From the NCBI GenBank assembly GCA_004375785.1, contig SOKM01000226.1, positions 1-5,910 of the forward strand: a stretch of 5,910 nucleotides of DNA, read 5' to 3'. Positions 1 through 5,751 of this stretch are shown piece after piece. The notes under the pieces are model-generated. The model ran no database searches and was not told the DNA's origin. It saw only the letters and a program-made list of their open reading frames with translations. The stretch is from Candidatus Cloacimonadota bacterium (GTDB lineage: Bacteria > Hydrothermota > E44-bin80). How positions within the stretch are numbered: position 1 is the first letter of the stretch; each line of letters begins with the position of its first letter. The translations under genes were made by a program, and so were the position numbers.

Positions 1-43
1 AGAAGTAAGGAAGAAGAAAGTAAAACATAGATAGTGAATAGAG

Positions 44-118
44 GTAGCCGCAGGCTTTAGCCTGCGAGCTTAACTTCTTATAATACAATAAATTACGCAA
101 CCTAAAGGTTGCGGCTAC
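44..118. repeat. REPIN-like pair of inverted REP hairpins
   Basis: Two REP-type hairpins face each other. The left one (44-66, + orientation) has head GTAGC followed by an 8-bp stem CGCAGGCT/AGCCTGCG with a TT loop. The right one (96-118, - orientation) has an 8-bp stem CGCAACCT/AGGTTGCG with an AA loop, followed by GCTAC. The outer GGTAGC (43-48) and GCTACC (114-119) are exact reverse complements. The stems differ in sequence but both pair perfectly, which points to selection on the hairpin rather than simple duplication. A GTAG head next to a hairpin is the known hallmark of REP sequences mobilised by RAYT (TnpA-REP) transposases, and inverted REP pairs are called REPINs. No RAYT gene lies in this window. 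Confidence 0.8.
79..84 (+). promoter_or_regulatory. Candidate -10 element (TATAAT) inside the REPIN
   Basis: A perfect TATAAT lies in the spacer between the two REP hairpins, upstream of the ABC ATPase gene. The best -35 at 17-bp spacing is TTTAGC (56-61), only 3 of 6 matches, and it falls in the loop and right arm of the left hairpin. If used, transcription would start near 91 and the right REP hairpin (96-113) would sit at the extreme 5' end of the mRNA. The hexamer is certain; promoter activity is inferred. Confidence 0.4.
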
Positions 119-168
119 CATGCGAAAATTCACATTTTGGCACAGTCTCACGAGCCTGTATTTTTAAG

Positions 169-990
169 ATGGAACTAATTCTAAAGGATATTTCTTTTTA
201 TTATAGAAGAGGAAATGTAAAGGGTGAAGAAGTCCTGAAAGGAATTACTCTTGAGTTTCAGGAGAACCGATGTTATCTTCTTACGGGACCTTGCGGCTCA
301 GGTAAGACTACGCTTGCACTGTTACTGAAAGGTCTGCTGGTTCCTACATCAGGAAGAATATTTTTAAAGAGTGATAAGATATCGTTCTCTTCATTTCAAA
401 ACTCCATAGGCTTTGTATTCCAGATTCCAGAGGAGCAGTTTTTTAAGGAAACCGTGGAAGAGGAAGTTGCATTTGGTCCTCTTATGCTTGGTTTGAAAAG
501 GATAGAAGAACGGGTTAAAGACGGACTCAACAGCGTTGGATTACCCTATAAAAAATTCAGAAAATTATCTCCTTTCAATCTCTCTTCAGGCGAACAGAGA
601 AGACTTGCAATCGCTTCAATTATTGCCTGTGAACCATCCTGGTATATATTTGACGAACCAACTGCAGGGCTTGATTTTGATGGTAGAAACAAAATAATCG
701 AGTTGATAAGAAAACTTATTAACAAAAAGAAGACAGTTATTATTATTTCACAGGAACTGGAACTCTTTTTAGATTTATGCGATGAGCTAATAGTGCTTGA
801 AAAAGGCAGGTTAAGATTGAAGACCGAAATGAAAACCTTTCTTGAAAAAGAGAACCTTCACGAGATGGAACTTTCTCTCCCCTATCACATCAGGGTGCTC
901 AGAATATTAAGAAAAAGGGGATGGAATATCCCTGTCTCCATCACGGATCCTCAACAAGCAGCAGCCATAATAGCCGATTACATAGTGTAG
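169..990 (+). CDS. ecfA: Energy-coupling factor (ECF/CbiO-type) ABC transporter ATPase with H-loop His-to-Gln change
   Basis: This 273-residue ATPase would power uptake of a vitamin or metal through an ECF-type transporter on the inner face of the membrane; the substrate cannot be read from it. Visible motifs: Walker A GPCGSGKTT (40-48, Lys46), Q-loop FVFQIPEEQFF (82-92) followed by TVEEEVAFGP (95-104), which is diagnostic of EcfA/CbiO, signature LSSGEQRR (138-145), Walker B WYIFDE (158-163, Glu163) and D-loop AGLD (166-169). The switch histidine normally found in 'SHD' is missing: the protein reads ISQE, with Gln195. The C-terminal tail (about 235-273) has the usual EcfA form with 'RGWNIPVSITDPQQAA'. 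ATG 169 is chosen because the ABC fold begins there. A TTG at 109 would add 20 unrelated residues encoded by REP sequence. No Shine-Dalgarno is visible. The TAG stop overlaps a REP head. No T or S component gene is in the window. Confidence 0.92.
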   Translation: MELILKDISFYYRRGNVKGEEVLKGITLEFQENRCYLLTGPCGSGKTTLALLLKGLLVPTSGRIFLKSDKISFSSFQNSIGFVFQIPEEQFFKETVEEEVAFGPLMLGLKRIEERVKDGLNSVGLPYKKFRKLSPFNLSSGEQRRLAIASIIACEPSWYIFDEPTAGLDFDGRNKIIELIRKLINKKKTVIIISQELELFLDLCDELIVLEKGRLRLKTEMKTFLEKENLHEMELSLPYHIRVLRILRKRGWNIPVSITDPQQAAAIIADYIV

Positions 991-1017
991 CCGCAGGTCG
1001 TGCCACGAGGGATGTGG
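987..1017 (+). repeat. REP-like hairpin overlapping the ATPase stop codon
   Basis: Head GTAGC (987-991) leads into an imperfect hairpin. The outer pairing is CCGCA (991-995) with TGTGG (1013-1017), including one G-T pair. The inner stem is TCGT (998-1001) with ACGA (1005-1008), separated by a purine internal loop. The TAG inside the GTAG head is the stop codon of the ATPase gene (988-990). No T-run follows, so a classical terminator role is not supported. This copy is more degenerate than the others in the window. Confidence 0.6.
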
Positions 1018-1019
1018 AG

Positions 1020-1063
1020 GTGAGGGGGAAAGAAGTTTTGAACTTTTGAAGGACCGTCCCCAC
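1020..1063. repeat. Imperfect inverted repeat between convergent genes
   Basis: GTGAGGGGGA (1020-1029) pairs, with bulges, with TCCCCAC (1057-1063). It encloses an inner perfect 5-bp stem AAGTT (1033-1037) and AACTT (1041-1045). It lies in the spacer between the converging ATPase and regulator genes, where a bidirectional terminator might be expected, but there is no clean T-tract on either strand. It may be a fragment of a dispersed element. Function is unknown. Confidence 0.35.
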
Positions 1064-1086
1064 CCTGTCCGTGTCTTTGCGTCCCA

Positions 1087-3336
1087 TTATGCAATCAGCA
1101 GATCTTCTAACTCTTCCGAACAGGGAATTATCTTTTTAGCCTTTTTAATTAGTTTTTCTGCCACCACTTTTTTGCCCTTTGCGATGAGTTCCTTTGCAAA
1201 AATAAGAATTTCATTTTCATAACTAAAGAGAATCTCAAGCCGCTTATCATCCGACCAGTCATCATACATTTTCCTGAATGGTTCGCCGCGAAACAACTTA
1301 AATACTCTGAGATATTCTTTGCTTGCAAACCCCCATTCACCTGCCCGCAAAAGAGCTCTTGTCTGAACAAGGACTTGCTGAAATTCATCGTAGTCGGTTG
1401 TAAAATGGATCCCTTTATTTATCAAAACCGGATGATCTTTTCTATAAGAGATTTCAAGGAGATGAGAGGGTATGTTAACTCCCTCTTTTATTCTAACAAG
1501 TAAATGCGAAAGATTCCTTGACGGATTTTTACTCTTCTTCCAGAAGTTTCTATATAGTGATTCAAGAGGAATTTCCTCATATGGTTCCCCTGCCCTTAAA
1601 GCAAGATGAATTAAAAAAGAGGTATCCTTTGGCTGCAATTTAACCCTTAAATAATTCTGGTTTTTATAGACGATTAAATCACCGAGGAGTTTAATATGAT
1701 AAACAGGAATCTCTTTATTAAAGACAGGCAATTTCAGAAGAGCCTTTGGCAATCCAGTAGATTTTCCTTTTTCTAAAAGATTGATTACCACATCGGGAAA
1801 GAAAAATATGTATCTATAAAAATAAGTCAGAATACCTTTTTTCTTTGCATAAGTTAGTGCTCGCCAGTAATCACCATTTCTTACAAACAATGCAAGGTTA
1901 ACAGTAGACAGAATGTCTTTGTCTAATGGGATTCGAGATTTGGCGTTTGGAATTGGGGATAGAAGAATTTTAAGTATTGATAATCCCCGTTTGAATTTAT
2001 TTTTTTTAAGAAAAGATCTAATCCTCCTGAGTTCTTTTTCAACTTTTAACTTTTCTCCAAGACAGCAGTATGCACTTGCTATTATAAATGAGGTACCACT
2101 TATACCTATATTAACTTCTTCTTTCTTTAATAGAGAAAGTGATTTTGTGGCAAGGGAAATTGCCTTTTGGGGTCTACCTTTCATAAGAGAGAAAAAAGAG
2201 CGAAAAATAAGTTTTTTTGAATCAAGAACCCGGCCGCCGAACTCTGCATGTTTTAATATATTTATTGCCTTTTTATAATCCCCCTTAAAAAGAGATATAT
2301 GAGCAAGAGCACCCACTGCCCTCTTTCTTGCTCCTTCATCTAATCTATCCAACGCTTTAGAAATCCAGGTTTCTGCCACTTTATAGTCTTCTAAATTCAT
2401 ATATAAAACGCCAAGATTAAGCATAAAATGAGGAGATACATCCCTCTTCCTTTTTAGTAATTTCTCGCAGGTCTTTGCTATTCCAAACGCCTTCTTTATT
2501 TCTAAAAGGTATGTATACGCAATACTTTCTCCAATTAGGAGTAAAAAACGGGATTCAAAAAGAAGATAGGAAAAATAATTGCCTTTTTTCTTCATAATTT
2601 TTTTTAACTCCTCTGTCCTGCTTAACAGCTTTTCTAACTTTCCAGACCATGCAAGTGCCACAATCTCTATAATTCCCACCCTAATTGCTGAATAATTCAA
2701 CTTTTGTCCCTTTAACTCGTTATATAAATTTCTTATCTTTTTTAAGTAAGAAGGTAATGGTATTTTTTCGAATAAATCAGGTATCTTCTCGATGCGTCTT
2801 CTCAGATTCAAAAGATTATCAGGTATCTTATGGATAAGTTCGTTTTGGGGTAGAAAAGGAAAAGAATTCAAAATGCTTGCTGATTTTTTTATTTTTCCAA
2901 GTTCAAAAACCCCTTTTGCCTCATCATATTTTATTCTTGCTTCTTTTGTCCATAAACAATATTTAGTGAAATTTCCATCCATTTTCTTCCTGTCAAATCC
3001 TGCATAACCAGACCTTTTCCAGATGCCCCAAATCCCTTTAATAGAAATTTTTATCCCCTCTTTTTCGAGGTTTTCTTTTGCTTTTCTTACCGTTAAGGTT
3101 GGGTCTTTTTCTTTTAAGAGGACAATCTTCTCTTCCAGCTCTTTTTCTGCACGATTCCAGGGTCTTTTATAATTTGAAAGTAGCCTCTCATTGCCATGGT
3201 TTTTATACAATTTCACCCATTTAAAGAGGGTTTGGTAATGAATGTTATATTTTTGTGCAGTTCTTCTTAGAGATGACCCATTGTTAAGGTAATAATGAAC
3301 AATATCAATTGGTATTTCATGTTGTTTGTTATACAT
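1087..3336 (-). CDS. Multidomain regulator: transposase-like double HTH, TPR-like region, winged helix and BTAD (SARP-like)
   Basis: This protein of 749 residues is a predicted cytoplasmic DNA-binding regulator. An N-terminal HTH (about 9-45, 'SLRRTAQKYNIHYQTLFKWV') and a second HTH (about 78-112, 'TVRKAKENLEKEGIKISIKG') joined by 'RLLSNYKRPWNR' resemble the paired-like DNA-binding region of IS630/Tc1-type transposases; no DDE catalytic domain follows. Residues about 250-520 are helical, with TPR-like units such as 'LGVLYMNLEDYKVAETWISK' (308-327) and 'ISLFKGDYKKAINILKHA' (347-364). A winged-helix region (about 545-640) precedes a BTAD-like domain (about 647-745) with its typical 'DEFQQVL...ALLRAGEWGFASKEYLRVFKLFRGEP' pattern and W694. 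SARP/AfsR-type proteins carry the same wHTH-BTAD order, usually without an N-terminal transposase HTH. ATG 3336 is preferred over an in-frame ATG at 3357, which lies upstream of the -10 element. The gene is divergent from the surface protein gene and may control itself or that gene. Its ligand is unknown. Confidence 0.85.
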   Translation of the reverse strand: MYNKQHEIPIDIVHYYLNNGSSLRRTAQKYNIHYQTLFKWVKLYKNHGNERLLSNYKRPWNRAEKELEEKIVLLKEKDPTLTVRKAKENLEKEGIKISIKGIWGIWKRSGYAGFDRKKMDGNFTKYCLWTKEARIKYDEAKGVFELGKIKKSASILNSFPFLPQNELIHKIPDNLLNLRRRIEKIPDLFEKIPLPSYLKKIRNLYNELKGQKLNYSAIRVGIIEIVALAWSGKLEKLLSRTEELKKIMKKKGNYFSYLLFESRFLLLIGESIAYTYLLEIKKAFGIAKTCEKLLKRKRDVSPHFMLNLGVLYMNLEDYKVAETWISKALDRLDEGARKRAVGALAHISLFKGDYKKAINILKHAEFGGRVLDSKKLIFRSFFSLMKGRPQKAISLATKSLSLLKKEEVNIGISGTSFIIASAYCCLGEKLKVEKELRRIRSFLKKNKFKRGLSILKILLSPIPNAKSRIPLDKDILSTVNLALFVRNGDYWRALTYAKKKGILTYFYRYIFFFPDVVINLLEKGKSTGLPKALLKLPVFNKEIPVYHIKLLGDLIVYKNQNYLRVKLQPKDTSFLIHLALRAGEPYEEIPLESLYRNFWKKSKNPSRNLSHLLVRIKEGVNIPSHLLEISYRKDHPVLINKGIHFTTDYDEFQQVLVQTRALLRAGEWGFASKEYLRVFKLFRGEPFRKMYDDWSDDKRLEILFSYENEILIFAKELIAKGKKVVAEKLIKKAKKIIPCSEELEDLLIA
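1927..1960. repeat. Degenerate heptanucleotide repeat inside the regulator gene
   Basis: On the + strand the run reads TGGGATT, CGAGATT, TGGCGTT, TGGAATT, GGGGAT: four full units plus a partial one, with period 7. Three units equal seven codons, so the repeat can expand without shifting the frame. On the coding strand it gives PIPNAKSRIP (residues 461-470), a proline-rich break between helical segments. It looks like a decayed copy of a TGGGATT-type simple repeat. Confidence 0.5.
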
Positions 3337-3339
3337 AGT

Positions 3340-3374
3340 GGAAACATTATAACACATCTTGATGTATCTGTCAA
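3340..3374 (-). promoter_or_regulatory. Perfect sigma70-type promoter of the regulator gene
   Basis: On the minus strand TTGACA (3374-3369) is followed by a 17-bp spacer and TATAAT (3351-3346), both exact consensus at the optimal distance. With a 6-bp discriminator GTTTCC the likely start is A3339, only three bases before the ATG at 3336. The transcript would therefore be almost leaderless. There is no Shine-Dalgarno in front of this ATG. The inverted repeat TCTTG (3357-3361) and CAAGA (3372-3376) covers the -35 side and could be an operator, but arms of 5 bp can arise by chance. Confidence 0.75.
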
Positions 3375-3557
3375 GAGAAAAAATAAAATTTATAGGTTCT
3401 TACATAATAAGGGTTTTAGCCACCACTCATCTTAAAAACAAGACACAATTTATTTTATTATAACTTAGTAGATTTGAAAAAAAATGAAGAAATGGAAAGG
3501 GGTTAAGTAATGATGAAAAAGTGTTGGAGAGTTTATTGATTCCTTAAATAAAAAAAG

Positions 3558-3623
3558 GAGTAGCGAAACTTGTTTCGCGTTGTTAGATAAACACACAGAA
3601 ACGGAGAGCTTGCTCTGCTACTC
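3558..3623. repeat. Second REPIN-like pair, in the leader of the surface protein gene
   Basis: GAGTAGC (3558-3564) and GCTACTC (3617-3623) are exact 7-bp reverse complements closing a 66-bp unit. Inside, the left REP has the 7-bp stem GCGAAAC (3563-3569) and GTTTCGC (3572-3578) with a TT loop. The right REP, inverted, has the stem AGAGC (3605-3609) and GCTCT (3612-3616), with a mismatch further out. Stem sequences differ from the copies at 44-118, but the GTAGC head is the same. The unit ends about 12 bases before the Shine-Dalgarno, so it would be a folded 5' leader of the surface gene mRNA if transcription starts upstream of it. Confidence 0.7.
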
Positions 3624-3634
3624 AAATAAATAAC

Positions 3635-3643
3635 AAAGGAGGA
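3635..3643 (+). promoter_or_regulatory. Strong Shine-Dalgarno of the surface protein gene
   Basis: AAAGGAGGA is a near-perfect anti-16S match. AGGAGG (3637-3642) lies 4 bases before ATG 3647 and 7 bases before the in-frame ATG at 3650. The second ATG has the more usual spacing, so the protein may start one residue later. Neither of the other two genes has such a site. Confidence 0.85.
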
Positions 3644-3646
3644 AGA

Positions 3647-5719
3647 ATGATGATAAGGAAAGCGTTTTTTCCTGTTGTTGCCATTCTTATAGTGGCATTT
3701 ATAGTTGCAGGTTTTGTGGGACAGGATAGAAAAATCTCTAAACCTAAAACTTCTGTTGAGGAACGCATCAAGGCACTTGAGACAGAGATTGCAGAATTGA
3801 AATCCATACTCTCGGAAGGTAGCCGCAACCTTCAGGTTGCGAATAAAGAGGACGTTAACCCTGTGAAAGGTGAAGACGAACCTTTCTCTGGTCCGAGAGC
3901 CTGGACAGAAGGGACAAGGGGTTGGGAAGAAGATGGTACGAACCTCTGGACTGGGACAGTCCCTCTTAATTACAGGGTCGGCATCGGAACAGCTTCCCCT
4001 AGTGCTTCATATAAATTAGAAGTTTACGACACGGAAAGTAGAGCTATTTATGCAAGAGCAAAATACATAGCGATTAGTGCTGGCGTATCTACTCCAACTT
4101 CGACTACCTCTAAAGCAATCTCTGCATGGAATAACTCAACTGCACCGGGGGAACCTATAGCAGTTGAGGGTACTGCTGCTATGACTAATCTTAATAAAGG
4201 TATTGGTGGTAAATTTGAAGGCGGTCAGTATGGTGTTATGGGAAAGGTTGATCCACAATCAGCAGGAGTCAGTGGCATCTACTGTGGTGTTCTGGGAAGT
4301 ATAGCCGGTGGGTCCGGCACTAATTACGGAGTTCAAGGCTATGCTATGAATGGAGTAACTAATTATGGAGTTCATGGCACCGCCTCCGGGGGCACCAATA
4401 ATTACGCGGGCTATTTTGCGGGTAATTTAAATATACAGAACGGTAAAATACTTATTAATGAAAGTGCTCCTGCGAATAAATGTCTTACAACTGATGCAAG
4501 TGGTGACCCACAGTGGAGTGATGCGCCTTCTGATGGCGACTGGACTCTTGATGGAAATGATATGTATTCAGCAGTATCAGGAAATGTCGGTATTGGAGAC
4601 GCAACTCCAACAGACGCTAAGTTGTGTGTATACTATGCTCCTGCAGCAGGAGCAGGTATTGTCCGCGGTATATACAGCACAGCAAAGGTAGCTAATGGGG
4701 ATCCTAATAAGGCATACGGAGGTTGGTTCCACGCAGAAAATATTGGAACCAGCGATGCGTATGGGGTTTATTCTACTGCAAAGTGTAAGCCAGGCAAGAA
4801 ATGCTATGGTGGATACTTCTATGCAGGAGAAGGATTTATGGGTCCTATTTGCACAGAATACGGAATCTACGCGGAGGCTGCTAATAAGGATAGAGCTGAT
4901 GCCTATGCAGGTTATTTTGCGGGAGATGTTGCTGTTACACACAGTGTGGGCATAGGTGGTACACCGGACGCGGATGTAAAATTGGAAATTAGCGGTGATG
5001 ATAGGGCTGTAAAAATAGATGATGCCTATTTCTCCGGTGGAGGTAACTTTGCACATATGAGCACAAAGTGCTATTATGATGGAGATTGGCATATTTCAGG
5101 GGATGGTATAATGATTCAAATAGATGGAGCAAACCAGAGAGTTAATTATTACACAAGTGCAGTAGGCCCTGTTTTCACCCTACTAACTACAATGAATGGA
5201 GCAACTGATGTATTTGAAGTACAAGGCGATGCATATAAAACCTTGGGTGGTGGCGAATGGAATTTCCCTTCTGACAGGAGATTAAAAAAGGATATTCGAC
5301 CGATAGAGAATGCATTAAAAAGAGTCCTTGCCTTAAAAGGTCAAACCTTTGAATGGAAACAGATAGATGACATAAAGGATAAAAATCTTCCCGAGAATAA
5401 GCGAAGGGAGATAGAAAGTGGAGCTTTTGCCAAGGGTAAACAGATGGGATTAATCGCACAGGAATGCAAAGACATTATTCCGAGCCTGGTTGACAAACAA
5501 AGCGATGGATATTATACGATGCACTATGGGTCATTAGACCCCTTACTGATAGAAGCCATAAAAGAGCAGCAGAAAGAGATTGAATCCCTGGGGAATGAGG
5601 TCAGAATCCTGAAAGAAGCAACAGGGGAGTTGTCTTCCCTGAAAGCCGAGTTAGAAGAAATCAAGACACTGGTAGCACAAATTGGGGTTACTTCCCCCTG
5701 GCAACTGGCGGGAGAATAA
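3647..5719 (+). CDS. Membrane-anchored repeat-rich surface protein with C-terminal S74 intramolecular chaperone domain
   Basis: This 690-residue protein is predicted to be exported. Residues 1-25 hold a positive N-terminus and a hydrophobic segment (signal peptide or anchor; no lipobox Cys). A coiled coil (about 37-57) follows, then a linker encoded by a REP (58-65). The body contains three VGIG modules (111-114, 314-317, 434-437), each followed by a Pro and a 'KLEV'-like strand. It also has 13-residue repeats TNYGVQGYAMNGV / TNYGVHGTASGGT (225-250) and roughly 33-residue repeats starting at GIYSTAK (341), GVYSTAK (373) and GIYAEAA (406). The C-terminus (542-690) matches peptidase S74, the self-cleaving chaperone of phage tail spikes: SDRRLKKDI carries the Ser/Lys pair Ser542 and Lys547, and 'MGLIAQE', 'YGSLDPLLIEAIKE' and a final coiled coil follow. 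In known members the chaperone helps trimers fold and is cut off just before the Ser. No phage structural genes are nearby, so a cellular surface fibre or adhesin is likelier than a tail fibre. Its binding target is unknown. Confidence 0.88.
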   Translation: MMIRKAFFPVVAILIVAFIVAGFVGQDRKISKPKTSVEERIKALETEIAELKSILSEGSRNLQVANKEDVNPVKGEDEPFSGPRAWTEGTRGWEEDGTNLWTGTVPLNYRVGIGTASPSASYKLEVYDTESRAIYARAKYIAISAGVSTPTSTTSKAISAWNNSTAPGEPIAVEGTAAMTNLNKGIGGKFEGGQYGVMGKVDPQSAGVSGIYCGVLGSIAGGSGTNYGVQGYAMNGVTNYGVHGTASGGTNNYAGYFAGNLNIQNGKILINESAPANKCLTTDASGDPQWSDAPSDGDWTLDGNDMYSAVSGNVGIGDATPTDAKLCVYYAPAAGAGIVRGIYSTAKVANGDPNKAYGGWFHAENIGTSDAYGVYSTAKCKPGKKCYGGYFYAGEGFMGPICTEYGIYAEAANKDRADAYAGYFAGDVAVTHSVGIGGTPDADVKLEISGDDRAVKIDDAYFSGGGNFAHMSTKCYYDGDWHISGDGIMIQIDGANQRVNYYTSAVGPVFTLLTTMNGATDVFEVQGDAYKTLGGGEWNFPSDRRLKKDIRPIENALKRVLALKGQTFEWKQIDDIKDKNLPENKRREIESGAFAKGKQMGLIAQECKDIIPSLVDKQSDGYYTMHYGSLDPLLIEAIKEQQKEIESLGNEVRILKEATGELSSLKAELEEIKTLVAQIGVTSPWQLAGE
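3818..3841 (+). repeat. REP hairpin in frame within the surface protein gene
   Basis: GGTAGC (3818-3823) is followed by the perfect 8-bp stem CGCAACCT (3824-3831) and AGGTTGCG (3834-3841) with a TC loop. The element is exactly 24 bp, or eight codons, and encodes GSRNLQVA (residues 58-65) between the N-terminal coiled coil and the first repeat module. Apart from the loop base it matches the right-hand REP at 96-119 read on the opposite strand. It therefore adds codons without breaking the frame. Confidence 0.85.
5270..5287 (+). other. S74 catalytic Ser/Lys dyad and predicted self-cleavage point
   Basis: The codons give SDRRLK, with Ser542 and Lys547 spaced as in phage endosialidase chaperone domains. 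By family precedent the chain would be cut just before Ser542, giving a mature part of about 541 residues (less any signal peptide) and a 149-residue chaperone. The motif is seen; cleavage is inferred. Confidence 0.7.
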
Positions 5720-5751
5720 AGGATAGAGAAAAGTAACCGAAAAAACAAAAA

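Larger units (their letters stand above)
3375..3646. other. Non-coding divergent intergenic region
   Basis: The stretch between the regulator promoter and the surface protein gene is AT-rich and has no convincing gene. A + strand promoter for the surface gene is not obvious. TATAAC (3460-3465) is the best -10-like hexamer but has no matching -35. TTGAAA (3475-3480) is a good -35-like hexamer without a -10 at usable spacing. The right-hand part holds a REPIN-like pair and the ribosome binding site. Confidence 0.6.

Noticed and set aside
1..34. Possible end of an upstream gene
   Set aside because: Two frames stay open to stops at 28-30 and 32-34, but about ten lysine/glutamate-rich codons are too few to choose a frame or claim a gene.
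109..168. N-terminal extension of the ATPase from TTG 109
   Set aside because: The 20 extra residues are encoded partly by the right REP hairpin and do not resemble an ABC domain, which begins properly at ATG 169.
1913..2278. Plus-strand 121-codon open frame opposite the regulator
   Set aside because: It is antisense to a well-supported domain protein and shows no recognisable domain.
3337..3357. Seven-residue N-terminal extension of the regulator from ATG 3357
   Set aside because: The TATAAT at 3351-3346 lies inside this extension, so a transcript from the consensus promoter cannot encode it.
3484..3539. Two tiny overlapping ORFs (8 and 9 codons) joined by TAATG
   Set aside because: They are very short, lack a convincing ribosome site apart from a weak AAGGGG, and can occur by chance in AT-rich spacer.
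44..3623. CRISPR array
   Set aside because: The repeats are palindromic, vary in stem sequence, occur in both orientations and are not regularly spaced.
4577..5092. Minus-strand 171-codon open frame
   Set aside because: It lies opposite the strongly supported surface protein gene, has no ribosome site and an unlikely composition; it is a shadow of the repeat-rich coding strand.
3647..5719. Prophage tail fibre gene
   Set aside because: The S74 domain occurs in phage tail spikes, but the N-terminal membrane segment and lack of any phage genes nearby favour a cellular surface protein.
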